The position numbers were made by a program, and so were the translations under genes. A stretch of 64,000 nucleotides of DNA from an uncultured Alphaproteobacteria bacterium (GTDB taxonomy: Bacteria; Pseudomonadota; Alphaproteobacteria; HIMB59; GCA-002718135): the NCBI GenBank assembly GCA_902614395.1, contig CACMKW010000001.1, positions 156,489-220,488 on the forward strand. Reading direction: 5' to 3'. Below are positions 47,841 to 57,292 of this stretch, one piece after another; the first letter of the stretch is position 1, and the number at the start of each line of letters is the position of its first letter. The notes under the pieces were generated by a model. That model was not told the origin of the DNA. It did not search any database and was given only the letters and a program-made list of their open reading frames with translations.

Positions 47841-49106
47841 ATGACAAAATTTAATGCCTGGAATGTAATTAAAAACGGTTTAAATGGTCAGTCTTATTGG
47901 ACTAGACAATGGCGTGATCCAGAACCAAAAAGTATTTATGATGTTGTAATAATTGGGGGAGGTTTACACGGTCTTGCCACAGCATATTATTTAGCAAAGA
48001 ATCATAATATAAAAAATGTAGCTGTCTTAGAAAAAGGCTGGATTGGTGGAGGAAACGCTGGACGTAATACAACTATTGTAAGATCAAATTATATGATGCC
48101 AGGCAACCACGAATTTTATGAACATTCTTTAAAGTTATGGGAAAATTTAAGTCACGAATTAAATTATAATGTAATGTTTAGCCAACGAGCTCATGTCTCG
48201 TTATTTCATAGCCCTGGTGCTAAAGATTCAGTTTCACGGATTTATAATATTATGCGACTCCACGGAACTGATGCAGAACTTTGGGATTTAAAAACTTTAA
48301 AGAAAAAAATACCGCATTTAAATTATCATAATTCTAGATTTCCAATACTTGGAGCTGCAGTTCAAAAAAGAGCAGGCAATGCAAGACACGATGCAGTTGC
48401 ATGGGGTTATGCAAGGGCTGCAGATACATTAGGTGTAGACATTCTTCAAAATTATGAAGTTACAGGTTTTACAAGAAAGAATGGAAATATTGAAAGTATT
48501 CAAACTTCAAGAGGAATTATAAAAGGAAAGAAAATAGGATTTGCTGTTGCAGGCAATACTTCAGTTTTATGGCAAATGGCAGAATTAGGTAATTTGCCAA
48601 TTGAGTCTCATAAATTACAAGCATTTGTATCTGAGGCAGTTAAACCACTTCTAGATCAGGTTGTTGTTTACGGTGTAGGTGGCGCACATTTCTATATATC
48701 GCAGTCTGATAAAGGAAGCATGGTATTTGGTGGCGATCTTGACTGGTATAAATCATATGCGCAAAGAGGAAATCTTCCTATGGTTCAAGATGTTGCCGAA
48801 GCGGCTATGGCAATATTTCCTTCACTTGGAAGAATAAGATTACTTCGTCATTGGGCAGGTGTTATGGATATGACAATGGACGGATCATTTTTTATTTGTA
48901 AAACGCCAATATCTAATCTCTATTTAAATGCTGGTTGGAACTATGGAGGTTTTAAAGCTAGTCCAGCATCCGGTTGGTATTTTGCTGACTTAATTGCAAA
49001 TGAAAGCCCGCATAACTACGTGCAAAATCATAATTTAGAAAGATTTGAAAAAGGTATCAATATTGATGAACGTGGCGCAGGACCTGATCCGAAATTGCAC
49101 GGTTAA
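47841..49106 (+). CDS. soxB: Sarcosine oxidase subunit beta
   Basis: 421 residues, the flavin subunit of heterotetrameric sarcosine oxidase. N-terminal FAD site DVVIIGGGLHGLATAYYLAK, GGNAGRNTTIVRSNY, and RHDAVAWGYARAAD carrying the histidine that covalently binds FMN. C-terminal WAGVMDMTMDGSFFI. Oxidises sarcosine to glycine, with the methyl carbon passed to THF on the alpha subunit or released as formaldehyde. The ATG has no strong ribosome binding site. First gene of soxBDAG; soxD abuts it. Confidence 0.95.
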   Translation: MTKFNAWNVIKNGLNGQSYWTRQWRDPEPKSIYDVVIIGGGLHGLATAYYLAKNHNIKNVAVLEKGWIGGGNAGRNTTIVRSNYMMPGNHEFYEHSLKLWENLSHELNYNVMFSQRAHVSLFHSPGAKDSVSRIYNIMRLHGTDAELWDLKTLKKKIPHLNYHNSRFPILGAAVQKRAGNARHDAVAWGYARAADTLGVDILQNYEVTGFTRKNGNIESIQTSRGIIKGKKIGFAVAGNTSVLWQMAELGNLPIESHKLQAFVSEAVKPLLDQVVVYGVGGAHFYISQSDKGSMVFGGDLDWYKSYAQRGNLPMVQDVAEAAMAIFPSLGRIRLLRHWAGVMDMTMDGSFFICKTPISNLYLNAGWNYGGFKASPASGWYFADLIANESPHNYVQNHNLERFEKGINIDERGAGPDPKLHG

Positions 49107-49391
49107 ATGATTAGAATCAATTGTCCTTATTGTGGTGAAAGAGATCATAGTGAATTTAGCTATGGAGGAGATGCAACAATCAATTATCCTTCGTTAGATG
49201 CATCTGAGAAAGAATGGACTGAAGCTATATTTTTTAGAAAAAACATAAAAGGGTTTCAATTTGAAACATGGCATCATTCGAATGGATGTAGAATGTGGTT
49301 AGTGGTTGAACGTTCTACAGTCACTCATGAAATAAAAAGTGTCAAACCATGCCATCCAAATTTACAGAAGGTTGTAGAAAATAATAAATGA
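49107..49391 (+). CDS. soxD: Sarcosine oxidase subunit delta
   Basis: 94 residues. Zinc-binding subunit: INCPYCGERDHSEF near the N-terminus and WHHSNGCRMWL provide the Cys/Cys/His/Cys ligands. The FGGDA-like YGGDATINYP motif follows. Directly after the soxB stop; overlaps soxA by 4 nt (ATGA). Confidence 0.94.
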   Translation: MIRINCPYCGERDHSEFSYGGDATINYPSLDASEKEWTEAIFFRKNIKGFQFETWHHSNGCRMWLVVERSTVTHEIKSVKPCHPNLQKVVENNK

Positions 49392-52345
49392 AAACACGAA
49401 GATTAGATAACTATGGAAAAATTAATAGAGATAAAATTTTATCCTTTAGTTGGGATAAAAAAAATTACAAAGGTTTTGAAGGAGATACACTAGCATCGGC
49501 ATTACTAGCAAATAATATCGGCATAGTTGGTAGAAGCTTTAAATATCATAGACCAAGGGGAATATTTTCTAGTGGAGTCGAGGAATCTGGCGCCTTAGTT
49601 ACAATTGGTTCAAAAGATAGAAGAGATCCAAATGTAAGAGCAACAACACAAGAATTATATAATGGTTTGGAAGCAAGTGGTCAAAATGCATTTCCAAATG
49701 TAAATTTTGATCTAGCTGGAATAAATAATTACTTAGGCAGGTTTTTTGCAGCTGGTTTTTATTATAAAACTTTTATGGGAATACCTCCACTTGAATGGGG
49801 TAAAGGAACAGCCATATGGATGTTTTTTGAAAAATTTATTAGAAAAGCGGCGGGAATGGGAAGTGCTTCTGGGTTACCTGATCCTGATACTTATGAGCAT
49901 GCTCATGATTTTTGTGATTTAATTGTTGTAGGATCAGGACCTGCTGGTGTTGCAGCTGCATTAGAGGCAGCAGAAAAAAAATTAGATGTTATTTTAGTTG
50001 AGCAAGATAGTCTTATTGGAGGAAATCAACTTGCAGAAAATGATTTTGATAACTCACAAATTAAAAATCAACTTGAAAATCTAGGCATAAAAATAATGAC
50101 TAGAACTACTGCATTCGGATTATATGATAATTGTGTTGTCGGTTTATTAGAGAGAGTAACAGACCATTTATCAGCACCAAATGTAAACATTCCACGCCAA
50201 AGATTTTGGACCATTAGAGCAAAGCATATAATTGTTGGTGCTGGAGCAATTGAAAGACACATTGCATTTAATAATAATGATATTCCTGGTGTAATGACTG
50301 TAAATGCATCAAAGCATTATTTGAATAGATATGGTGTACTAACAGGAAAAAGAATTGTGATAGCTACAAATAATGATTCTGTTTATGAAACAGCACATCA
50401 ATTATCAGAAGCTGGGGCCAATGTAACTGTTCTTGATTCACGAACTAATTTTGAAATTGAGACAAATAAAAGTTTTGAAATTAGAAAAGGGTATGTACCT
50501 TATAATATTAACGGTTCAAAAAAAATTGATAGTTTAGATATATCAAAAAATGAAACTATTAATAAATCTGAAACTATAAATTGTGATCAGGTTCTATTAT
50601 CAGGTGGCTGGTCACCTGCTGTACATTTGTTATCTCACAGAGGCGTAAAGCCTAAATGGGATTATAACAATGCTTGTTTTTTACCAAGTGACACAAAAGA
50701 AAATATTACAATGGTAGGTTCTTCTAGAGGTTTATGGAATAAAAATGATTGTATTGCTTCTGGGATAGCAGGAACTACTGATGCGTTGAACCGTTTAGGT
50801 ATTTCTAAAACAAATTATTTTTTCCCAAAACCTGGTGGATGGAAAAATCCCATACAACCACTTTATGAAGTAAAATATAAAAAATCTAGATCAAAAAGTT
50901 TTGTAGATTATCAACATGATGTAACAACAGATGACGTAAGACTCGCACATCGTGAAGGTTTCATTTCGGTAGAGCATCTTAAAAGATACACAACTTTAGG
51001 TATGGCAAACGATCAAGGAAAAATGGGAAATATCATTGGATTGTCTTTAATGGCTGAACTTTTAAATAAAGAAATTCCAGAAGTTGGAACTACTGTTTTT
51101 AGACCTCCTTATACTCCTGTATCTATAGGTGCCTTAAGCGGAAGAAATGTTGGAAAACATTTTAGGCCGTTAAGAGTAACGCCAATGCATCAATGGAATA
51201 TTGATCATGGTGCAAAAATGATTGAAGTTGGATTGTATCAAAGACCTTGGTATTATCCCAAAGAAAATGAAACTTTAAGTGACTCTTATATAAGAGAAGC
51301 ATCAACTGTAAGAAAAACAGTTGGAATTTGTGATGTAACATCATTAGGCAAAATAGCTATTCAAGGACCAGACTCTACCGAATTTTTAAATAGAATTTAT
51401 TCGAATGATTTTTCAAAACTACAAGTTGGAAAAGCTAGATACGGTATCATGTTGCGTGATGACGGTATTGTAATGGATGATGGCACGTCTTGGAGATTAG
51501 CAGAAAATGAATATTTTATGACGACGTCTACAGGTGAAGCTGCAAAAGTGATGTCATGGTTAGAAGAATTACTTCAAACTAGATGGACAGATCTTAATGT
51601 TAATGTGACTAGTGTTTCTGAACAATGGGCAGGCGTATCAGTTGCAGGACCTAAATCTAGAGAAGTTCTCAATAATTGTGTCGATGATTCTTTGGTTGTA
51701 ACTAATAATAACTTACCTTTTATGGGTGTTACTTCAACATTTCTTAAAGGTAATATTCCCTGTAGAATTGCAAGAATTAGTTTTTCAGGTGAATTAGCTT
51801 TTGAAGTTTATGTCAAATCAGATTTTGCTAATACAATGATGGACCTACTTTGGGCAAATGCAAAAAAATATGATGGATGTTTATATGGATTAGAAGCTTT
51901 AGGCGCACTTAGAGTTGAAAAAGGTCATGTAACAGCCGCTGAGCTTGATGGAAGGGTAACAATTGATGATGCAGGTTTAAGCAAAATGGCTTCTACAAAA
52001 AAATCATATATTGGAAGCGCAATGAGAAAAAGAGGAGTATTAAAAAATAATGATCGAGAAATTCTAGTAGGCTTCTTTCCTACAAACCTAAAAGAAACTT
52101 TTAATGCTGGAACTATTGTCTGTGAAAAAAATAATATTAAAGGACAGGGTATCGGAAGAATTACTTCAGTTACTTATTCTCCTGAACTTGGACATTGGAT
52201 TGGATTAGGTTTTGTCAAGGGTGGTTTAGATAAATGGAAAGATACCAATTTAGTTGGGGCAGATCCTGTAAGAAATAAACAAATGAATTTAAAAGTTGTT
52301 TCACCACATATGATTGATCCTAAAGGAGAACGAATGTATGCATAG
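49388..52345 (+). CDS. soxA: Sarcosine oxidase subunit alpha
   Basis: 985 residues. Order: N-terminal 2Fe-2S-ferredoxin-like domain lacking cluster cysteines (GFEGDTLASALLANN, FKYHRPRG), central NAD-binding domain (VGSGPAGVAAALEAAE, ~177-192; VGAGAIERHIAF), and C-terminal GcvT-like domain (~600-970) that binds tetrahydrofolate (GEAAKVMSWLEE, GLEALGALRVEKGH). The folate domain allows 5,10-methylene-THF formation. Full length; overlaps soxG by 8 nt. Confidence 0.96.
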   Translation: MKTRRLDNYGKINRDKILSFSWDKKNYKGFEGDTLASALLANNIGIVGRSFKYHRPRGIFSSGVEESGALVTIGSKDRRDPNVRATTQELYNGLEASGQNAFPNVNFDLAGINNYLGRFFAAGFYYKTFMGIPPLEWGKGTAIWMFFEKFIRKAAGMGSASGLPDPDTYEHAHDFCDLIVVGSGPAGVAAALEAAEKKLDVILVEQDSLIGGNQLAENDFDNSQIKNQLENLGIKIMTRTTAFGLYDNCVVGLLERVTDHLSAPNVNIPRQRFWTIRAKHIIVGAGAIERHIAFNNNDIPGVMTVNASKHYLNRYGVLTGKRIVIATNNDSVYETAHQLSEAGANVTVLDSRTNFEIETNKSFEIRKGYVPYNINGSKKIDSLDISKNETINKSETINCDQVLLSGGWSPAVHLLSHRGVKPKWDYNNACFLPSDTKENITMVGSSRGLWNKNDCIASGIAGTTDALNRLGISKTNYFFPKPGGWKNPIQPLYEVKYKKSRSKSFVDYQHDVTTDDVRLAHREGFISVEHLKRYTTLGMANDQGKMGNIIGLSLMAELLNKEIPEVGTTVFRPPYTPVSIGALSGRNVGKHFRPLRVTPMHQWNIDHGAKMIEVGLYQRPWYYPKENETLSDSYIREASTVRKTVGICDVTSLGKIAIQGPDSTEFLNRIYSNDFSKLQVGKARYGIMLRDDGIVMDDGTSWRLAENEYFMTTSTGEAAKVMSWLEELLQTRWTDLNVNVTSVSEQWAGVSVAGPKSREVLNNCVDDSLVVTNNNLPFMGVTSTFLKGNIPCRIARISFSGELAFEVYVKSDFANTMMDLLWANAKKYDGCLYGLEALGALRVEKGHVTAAELDGRVTIDDAGLSKMASTKKSYIGSAMRKRGVLKNNDREILVGFFPTNLKETFNAGTIVCEKNNIKGQGIGRITSVTYSPELGHWIGLGFVKGGLDKWKDTNLVGADPVRNKQMNLKVVSPHMIDPKGERMYA

Positions 52346-52901
52346 ACATTCTGCACTAGAAACAATTTATAAGGTTGGAAAATATTCATCAAGTGAGAAA
52401 CAATCCCTAAAATTTAAAGAATTAAAAAGTTTAGAAATTTTGCAAATTGCTTGTTGGCCTGACAAAATTGATGAAATGAATAATTTACTATCAAAAGAAC
52501 TAAAAATTAAAAATATTCCTAGTTTTAATAAAGGGATAATTTTTGAAAATAAATCATTATGGAGAATGGAACCTTTGAAATGGTGGCTATTTAATAAAGA
52601 AATTGAAATAAGTGAGCAAATCGCAACAATTTTAGACATGTCTCATGCTTTCACAGGTATTGAAATTACAGGAGATAATTCATCATTATTTTTAAATAGA
52701 CATCTTCCAATTGATTTAAGAGCTAGGAATTTTCCAGATTTATCTTCTGCTAGCACAGCTATTCATCATGTAAGTATTAAGCTATTTAAAATATCTTCCA
52801 ATAGCTACTGTCTATATATACCAAGAGGTTTTGCTTTATCAATTTGGGAGATCCTTCTTGAAACAGCGGATCAGTTTGGATACGAAGTATTAGAGAGATA
52901 G
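52338..52901 (+). CDS. soxG: Sarcosine oxidase subunit gamma
   Basis: 187 residues from ATG 52338, with AAGGAG (52323-52328) 9 nt upstream and inside soxA. An upstream TTG frame at 52314 has no ribosome binding site. GcvT-like small subunit: DMSHAFTGIEITGDNSSLFLNRHLPIDL (split) and the STAIHHVSIKLF core. Sequence is divergent, as usual for SoxG; identification rests on gene order as well. Confidence 0.87.
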   Translation: MHRHSALETIYKVGKYSSSEKQSLKFKELKSLEILQIACWPDKIDEMNNLLSKELKIKNIPSFNKGIIFENKSLWRMEPLKWWLFNKEIEISEQIATILDMSHAFTGIEITGDNSSLFLNRHLPIDLRARNFPDLSSASTAIHHVSIKLFKISSNSYCLYIPRGFALSIWEILLETADQFGYEVLER

Positions 52902-52937
52902 ATAGATTATCTTAGAGTAACGGAAACTGGTTATAAA

Positions 52938-52957
52938 CTAATTACTAATGTAATTAG
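52938..52957. terminator. Hairpin between convergent soxG and the DUF3726-like gene
   Basis: Perfect 8-bp stem CTAATTAC (52938-52945) / GTAATTAG (52950-52957), loop TAAT, in a 74-nt gap between converging genes. On the minus strand it is followed by TTTATAACC; on the plus strand by CGATTTGC. A weak bidirectional terminator is possible. Confidence 0.35.
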
Positions 52958-52975
52958 CGATTTGCATATAGTAAA

Positions 52976-53656
52976 TTAATCATTTGCATCACCACCTCCG
53001 GCACCTTTTGCCCTAGATTCCTCTGACTCAGGAACAAAAGTTCTAAAAGCTATTTTAGATATTTGATCCCAAGATTTTTTATCAGGATTAATACCCTTAG
53101 AGAGCATATTATTTATATTTGATGATGAAATATTAATATCTAATTTTTGTTCATTAAAAATTTTCTTTGTGAGTAAAAGATCAAAATTTCTTTGATAATT
53201 TGTAGAGATAATTTCTCTATTAACCCTAATATTTTCATTTGTTATTTGTACATCAATTTTTTGATCTAACAAAAACTGTGAATAGATATTTTTTTTGGCA
53301 TACTTATAAAGCAAAGGTATTAGGAATATGGGGTCACTACAATTTTTAAAAGTTAATTTAAAATCATCCCTTTTATCTATTTTTGATACTAAATAATCAA
53401 TCAATCCCGGGCCTATCACCAAAAAAGATTTATTTTCACAATCAAACTCATCATTTATTTTTGACGGATCTATACTGGCATTGAAAGTGTTATCTAATTC
53501 TTCAATTTTTAATTTTAATAATTTGATCCCATCCAAACCAAATATTTCAAGCCATGTTGTAATAAATGCAGCATCCTCATCTGATCCATAAGTGAATCCT
53601 AATCCTGAAAAAGCTCGTTGTGTATTAGTGTAGACTTCATAGTAAGAATAACTCAC
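52976..53656 (-). CDS. Protein of unknown function, DUF3726-like
   Basis: 226 residues from GTG 53656, beginning MSYSYYEVYTNTQRAFSGLGF. The frame is open upstream to 53692, but that would overlap the preceding gene by 31 nt; the GTG leaves a 5-nt gap. The terminal ESEESRAKGAGGGDAND resembles the end of DUF3726 proteins, and so does the N-terminal helix with GxxxGSDEDAAFITTWL; this is from memory and untested. No membrane segments or catalytic motif recognised. Always expected to work with the 554-residue partner upstream. Confidence 0.55.
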   Translation of the reverse strand: MSYSYYEVYTNTQRAFSGLGFTYGSDEDAAFITTWLEIFGLDGIKLLKLKIEELDNTFNASIDPSKINDEFDCENKSFLVIGPGLIDYLVSKIDKRDDFKLTFKNCSDPIFLIPLLYKYAKKNIYSQFLLDQKIDVQITNENIRVNREIISTNYQRNFDLLLTKKIFNEQKLDINISSSNINNMLSKGINPDKKSWDQISKIAFRTFVPESEESRAKGAGGGDAND

Positions 53657-53661
53657 AGATA

Positions 53662-55326
53662 TTAATATGTACTCATTGTTGCAAAACCCCATTCATCAAC
53701 ATTTTTATTATTCAGATCTGATAAATAAGGGGCTCCAGAAAAAAAACTTACTCTTAACCATCTATCTGACTTAGGATCATAACGATTAGCTCCAAAAAAA
53801 GATAACTTAAATCTTAACATATCAATTGGCATTGTTTTTTTATCAAGAACATTATCTTGAACTTCTGAAAAAGGATAATTTTTTAAAGATTGAATTCTCT
53901 TAACAATTCCTCTGTATTCTGGATGCATTAACAAAAATTCACAAATTAATTGATTTTCATCTACACTTTTAATTTGCTTAAATAAATCATTAACCATTTT
54001 TGCAATTCCTAGATTTTGCTCCAATTCACTTCCTTGTTCATTATATCTTTCACCTAATCTAGGTTCTAACTTAGCTGCTGAAACATACCAAAATAAATAA
54101 TTGCTATCTTTATTATTAAAATCAATATTTTTTATCCAAGAATATTTATCATTGATTATTTTTTTCAAATCTCCAATAGATTGATTTCCATCAATATCCA
54201 TTATCTCCTCATCTGCCATATCTTCTGCTAACTCTTCAGATATTTGAGGATATAATTCAATTAGTTGCACTCTTGCAATTTCCTTAGTATCATTATTAAA
54301 ATTTGAATCACAATAATCTAAAATATCTAACCATTTAAATTTTTGAGAAAGATCTAGGTCATTAATGTAGGAAATATATTTTTTTAAATCTTCAGTAGTT
54401 AATTTATTTTTATTAATTTGGAATTCATCACTTGTGTTAACTTCTTCAAGATAATTTAGAGCTTTATTCAAAAGGTTTTTATATTTTTCGAAAACTATAT
54501 TATCTAACTCAATTTGAGAAATTTCTTCTAATGTCTTTGTGTACTGTTTCATCCACTTATTAATCAACTTTGGATGTTTAATGATAAAAGGTGCCATACC
54601 TAAACCTGTTGAATTACCAATACCTAAATGTTGTTTAATTTTTCTATCTAACTTTACTGCTTTTTTTGGGTTTATTTGCCTAGCAACATGTTCAACTAAT
54701 TCAATACTGAATTCTCTAATTAAATAAACTGATAACATTTCTGCTCTAAAGGGCTGATTGAAAACAGTTGTATTTTTTGTATTAGTAAAATCTGATAATC
54801 CAAATTTACCACTACCATAAACAGCAGTAGTTCTTAACAAATAGCCAACTTTATTTATTTCGTAAATATCTGGCTGATTACCATTTGAAAGACAATCGAC
54901 AACATACTGAAACAATCTTACACTTTTATTTGCTCTGCTAAGAATTAACTCATCTGGAGAATTACGACCTGATTCTTGAAGAGGAATTGTTTTTTTTAAT
55001 CTATTTAGATCTTGATTAGATAATTTACCTACATGTAACGTATAGGCTGTATCCCATTTACTAGCGATAACTCTATCACTTCTATCCTTATCATCTAGAA
55101 AAGCAGAGAAACATACAAGTGAATAAGTTTGCTTATTAATAATTATTTCATAAACAACGGTGCCGAAACCATGTTTATCTAAATCAAATTTCGACTTATA
55201 TATTTTCCAGTTATCATTGATCAATCTTCTTAACATACTTCTAGAAAAACTAAGCCGAGAAGGATAGTGTGAACCCATTCTTGATAGTTTCATGTAGTTA
55301 TCGTTTTCTCTTACTTTTTGTAACAT
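53662..55326 (-). CDS. Conserved hypothetical protein, 554 residues, partner of the DUF3726-like gene
   Basis: A long, apparently soluble protein with no signal peptide or membrane helix. Notable segments: SRMGSHYPSRLSFSRSMLRRL near the N-terminus, WDTAYTLHVGKLSNQDLNRLKKTIPLQESGR (split), YGSGKFGLSDF, FNQPFRAEMLSVYLIREFS, and GLGMAPFIIKHPKLINKWMKQY. The C-terminal SFFSGAPYLSDLNN precedes the stop. I do not recognise a family or active site. The well-structured, conserved-looking blocks suggest a real enzyme or binding protein. It is co-transcribed with the downstream gene and divergent from the M19 gene. Confidence 0.7.
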   Translation of the reverse strand: MLQKVRENDNYMKLSRMGSHYPSRLSFSRSMLRRLINDNWKIYKSKFDLDKHGFGTVVYEIIINKQTYSLVCFSAFLDDKDRSDRVIASKWDTAYTLHVGKLSNQDLNRLKKTIPLQESGRNSPDELILSRANKSVRLFQYVVDCLSNGNQPDIYEINKVGYLLRTTAVYGSGKFGLSDFTNTKNTTVFNQPFRAEMLSVYLIREFSIELVEHVARQINPKKAVKLDRKIKQHLGIGNSTGLGMAPFIIKHPKLINKWMKQYTKTLEEISQIELDNIVFEKYKNLLNKALNYLEEVNTSDEFQINKNKLTTEDLKKYISYINDLDLSQKFKWLDILDYCDSNFNNDTKEIARVQLIELYPQISEELAEDMADEEIMDIDGNQSIGDLKKIINDKYSWIKNIDFNNKDSNYLFWYVSAAKLEPRLGERYNEQGSELEQNLGIAKMVNDLFKQIKSVDENQLICEFLLMHPEYRGIVKRIQSLKNYPFSEVQDNVLDKKTMPIDMLRFKLSFFGANRYDPKSDRWLRVSFFSGAPYLSDLNNKNVDEWGFATMSTY

Positions 55327-55380
55327 TTATTAAATATCTATAGTTAATTTTGGTTTTTTCATTAATAGAAGTATTAATCT

Positions 55381-56367
55381 ATGTCAAAAATAAGTGAAGA
55401 TATACTTCTAATTGATGGATTGGAGTATTGTAACTGGAATAGGGAATTATTTGAAAATGCCCACCAAGCTGGATTAAATGCAATTCATGCGACATTAGTG
55501 TATTGGGAAAATACTGAAGAGTCTTTTGAAAAAATAAATTATTGGCACCGTCTTTTTAAAGAGCATCATGATATTATTGCTCATGCAAAAACTACCGAAG
55601 ATATTTTGGATGCTAAAAAAAATAATAAAGTTGCAATTATTTTTGGTTTTCAAAATTCTGCTCCTATTGCGAATGATATATTTTTAATTGAAAAATTTTT
55701 TGAAGTAGGTGTGAGATTTATGCAACTCACCTATAATAATCAAACCCCACTTGCTGGAGGATGTTTTGAACCTAAAGACTCAGGTGTTTCACGATTTGGA
55801 AAAGCTGTTATTGAAGAAATGAATAGACTTGGCATGATTGTAGATTTAAGTCATGCAGGAAAGCAAACTTGTCTTGATGCTATTGAATTCTCAAATAAAC
55901 CTGTGGCAATTTCTCATGCTAACCCAAATTTCTTTCATAAATCTAAAAGAAACATTGATACTGATATTTTACAAAAACTTGTTAAAAAAAATGGTTTTAT
56001 TGGGTTAAGTTTGTATCCTTACCATCTTAAAAATTTAGGTGATTGTACTATAGAAGATTTTTGTAAAATGATTAAGGAGCTAGTAAACCTAATTGGTGAA
56101 GACAATATTGGAATAGGTTCTGATCTTTGTTTAAATTGGCCTGATGATGTAGTTATGTGGATGAGAAATGGAAAGTGGACCAAAAATATTGACTATGGAG
56201 AATCTAAAGATAAAAATCCAAAATGGCCTAAGTTACCAAGTTGGTATAAGCAACCAAGCGACTTAAATAATTTATTTTATTTAATGTGTGAAAATAATAT
56301 TCCAGAAAAAGTTTCTACAAAAATAATAGGTCAGAATTGGTTTAACTTCATGAAAAATCAATTTTAG
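55381..56367 (+). CDS. Membrane dipeptidase (M19)-like amidohydrolase with altered metal site
   Basis: 328 residues, TIM-barrel renal dipeptidase fold. The zinc motif HxD near the N-terminus reads IDGLEYCNW and the bridging glutamate position reads IIFGFQNSAP (Gln instead of Glu). The later histidines in IVDLSHAGKQT and VAISHANPNF are kept. So only half of the binuclear site remains. Homologues of this FGFQN type are found near dimethylglycine/sarcosine genes in Pseudomonas (recollection), and here it is close to soxBDAG. Substrate unknown. Convergent with the EamA gene, overlapping it by 4 nt. Confidence 0.78.
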   Translation: MSKISEDILLIDGLEYCNWNRELFENAHQAGLNAIHATLVYWENTEESFEKINYWHRLFKEHHDIIAHAKTTEDILDAKKNNKVAIIFGFQNSAPIANDIFLIEKFFEVGVRFMQLTYNNQTPLAGGCFEPKDSGVSRFGKAVIEEMNRLGMIVDLSHAGKQTCLDAIEFSNKPVAISHANPNFFHKSKRNIDTDILQKLVKKNGFIGLSLYPYHLKNLGDCTIEDFCKMIKELVNLIGEDNIGIGSDLCLNWPDDVVMWMRNGKWTKNIDYGESKDKNPKWPKLPSWYKQPSDLNNLFYLMCENNIPEKVSTKIIGQNWFNFMKNQF

Positions 56368-57227
56368 TTTCTACGACTAATAAAAGAAGCTGATAGCAAA
56401 CTTATTATTACAATCGAAGCACCAATCATTTGATAAGTTTCTAAATTTTCTTTTAATAAAAAAACAGCTCCAAGAACACCTACCACTGGTTCTAAATATA
56501 AAAATAAAGCAGTATATGATTGTCCAATCTTTGGGATAGCAATTAATTGTGATAAAAGTGCAAAGCTATAACATACCGAAGGAATTAAAATTAAAAGATA
56601 AATATTGATATCAAAATTAAAATTTAAAGAAAAAAATATTTTTAATATTACAAAGAAGAAAAAAGTATTAAAAACATTTATAAAGATATTAATTGGTATT
56701 GGTGAAATACCTTTAATAGACATTTTTTGATTTACTATAATCATACTAGTTGATCCCAGTGATGCAAGAAAAGCTAAAAGAATACCTACTATATTTATGA
56801 CTTTAAAAGATGGTCCTATAACTAAAACAATTCCTAAAAATGTAACAAAAAAGAGAAACTTTACAGTTAATGAAATTTTTTCTTTATCGACGATAATAGA
56901 AAATAAAAGAACATATATTGGATAGAGGCAAAAAATAAGAATTGTTAAACTAACTTCAATAAATATAACTGAAGTCAATAATCCAAGCGTTAATAATATA
57001 GAACCCGCTGATATAGATAAAAAGTATATTAGGTTTTTTTTAAAAATTTCTAATAGATTTTTTTGATAAGGGATAAAAGGTAATATAATGATTGAGGCAA
57101 CTGCGTAACGTAAAAAAATGGTTAATGCCACAGAAGCACCTGAATTATATGCTATTTTTGTAGTAGGGCCAATTAAGCCAAACAAAATCCCAGCAACTAA
57201 AGCAAAAATAACTCCAAATATGAACAT
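56364..57227 (-). CDS. EamA/DMT-superfamily transporter
   Basis: 287 residues with ten predicted membrane helices arranged as two EamA repeats: AGILFGLIGPTTKIAYNSG in the first and ILLAFLASLGSTSMIIVNQK at the start of the second (split). Family members export or import amino acids, nucleotide sugars or polyamines; nothing here fixes the substrate. It is divergent from the ABC transporter genes with a 65-nt gap. Confidence 0.85.
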   Translation of the reverse strand: MFIFGVIFALVAGILFGLIGPTTKIAYNSGASVALTIFLRYAVASIIILPFIPYQKNLLEIFKKNLIYFLSISAGSILLTLGLLTSVIFIEVSLTILIFCLYPIYVLLFSIIVDKEKISLTVKFLFFVTFLGIVLVIGPSFKVINIVGILLAFLASLGSTSMIIVNQKMSIKGISPIPINIFINVFNTFFFFVILKIFFSLNFNFDINIYLLILIPSVCYSFALLSQLIAIPKIGQSYTALFLYLEPVVGVLGAVFLLKENLETYQMIGASIVIISLLSASFISRRN

Positions 57228-57292
57228 TTTTTAAATTAACTTTTGACTATTTGTTTTCATGCAGTTATTCAAGCTTCATTACAAAATATATT

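Noticed and set aside
53657..53692. Upstream extension of the DUF3726-like gene overlapping its neighbour by 31 nt
   Set aside because: GTG 53656 avoids the overlap and leaves a natural 5-nt gap; the extra residues do not look conserved.
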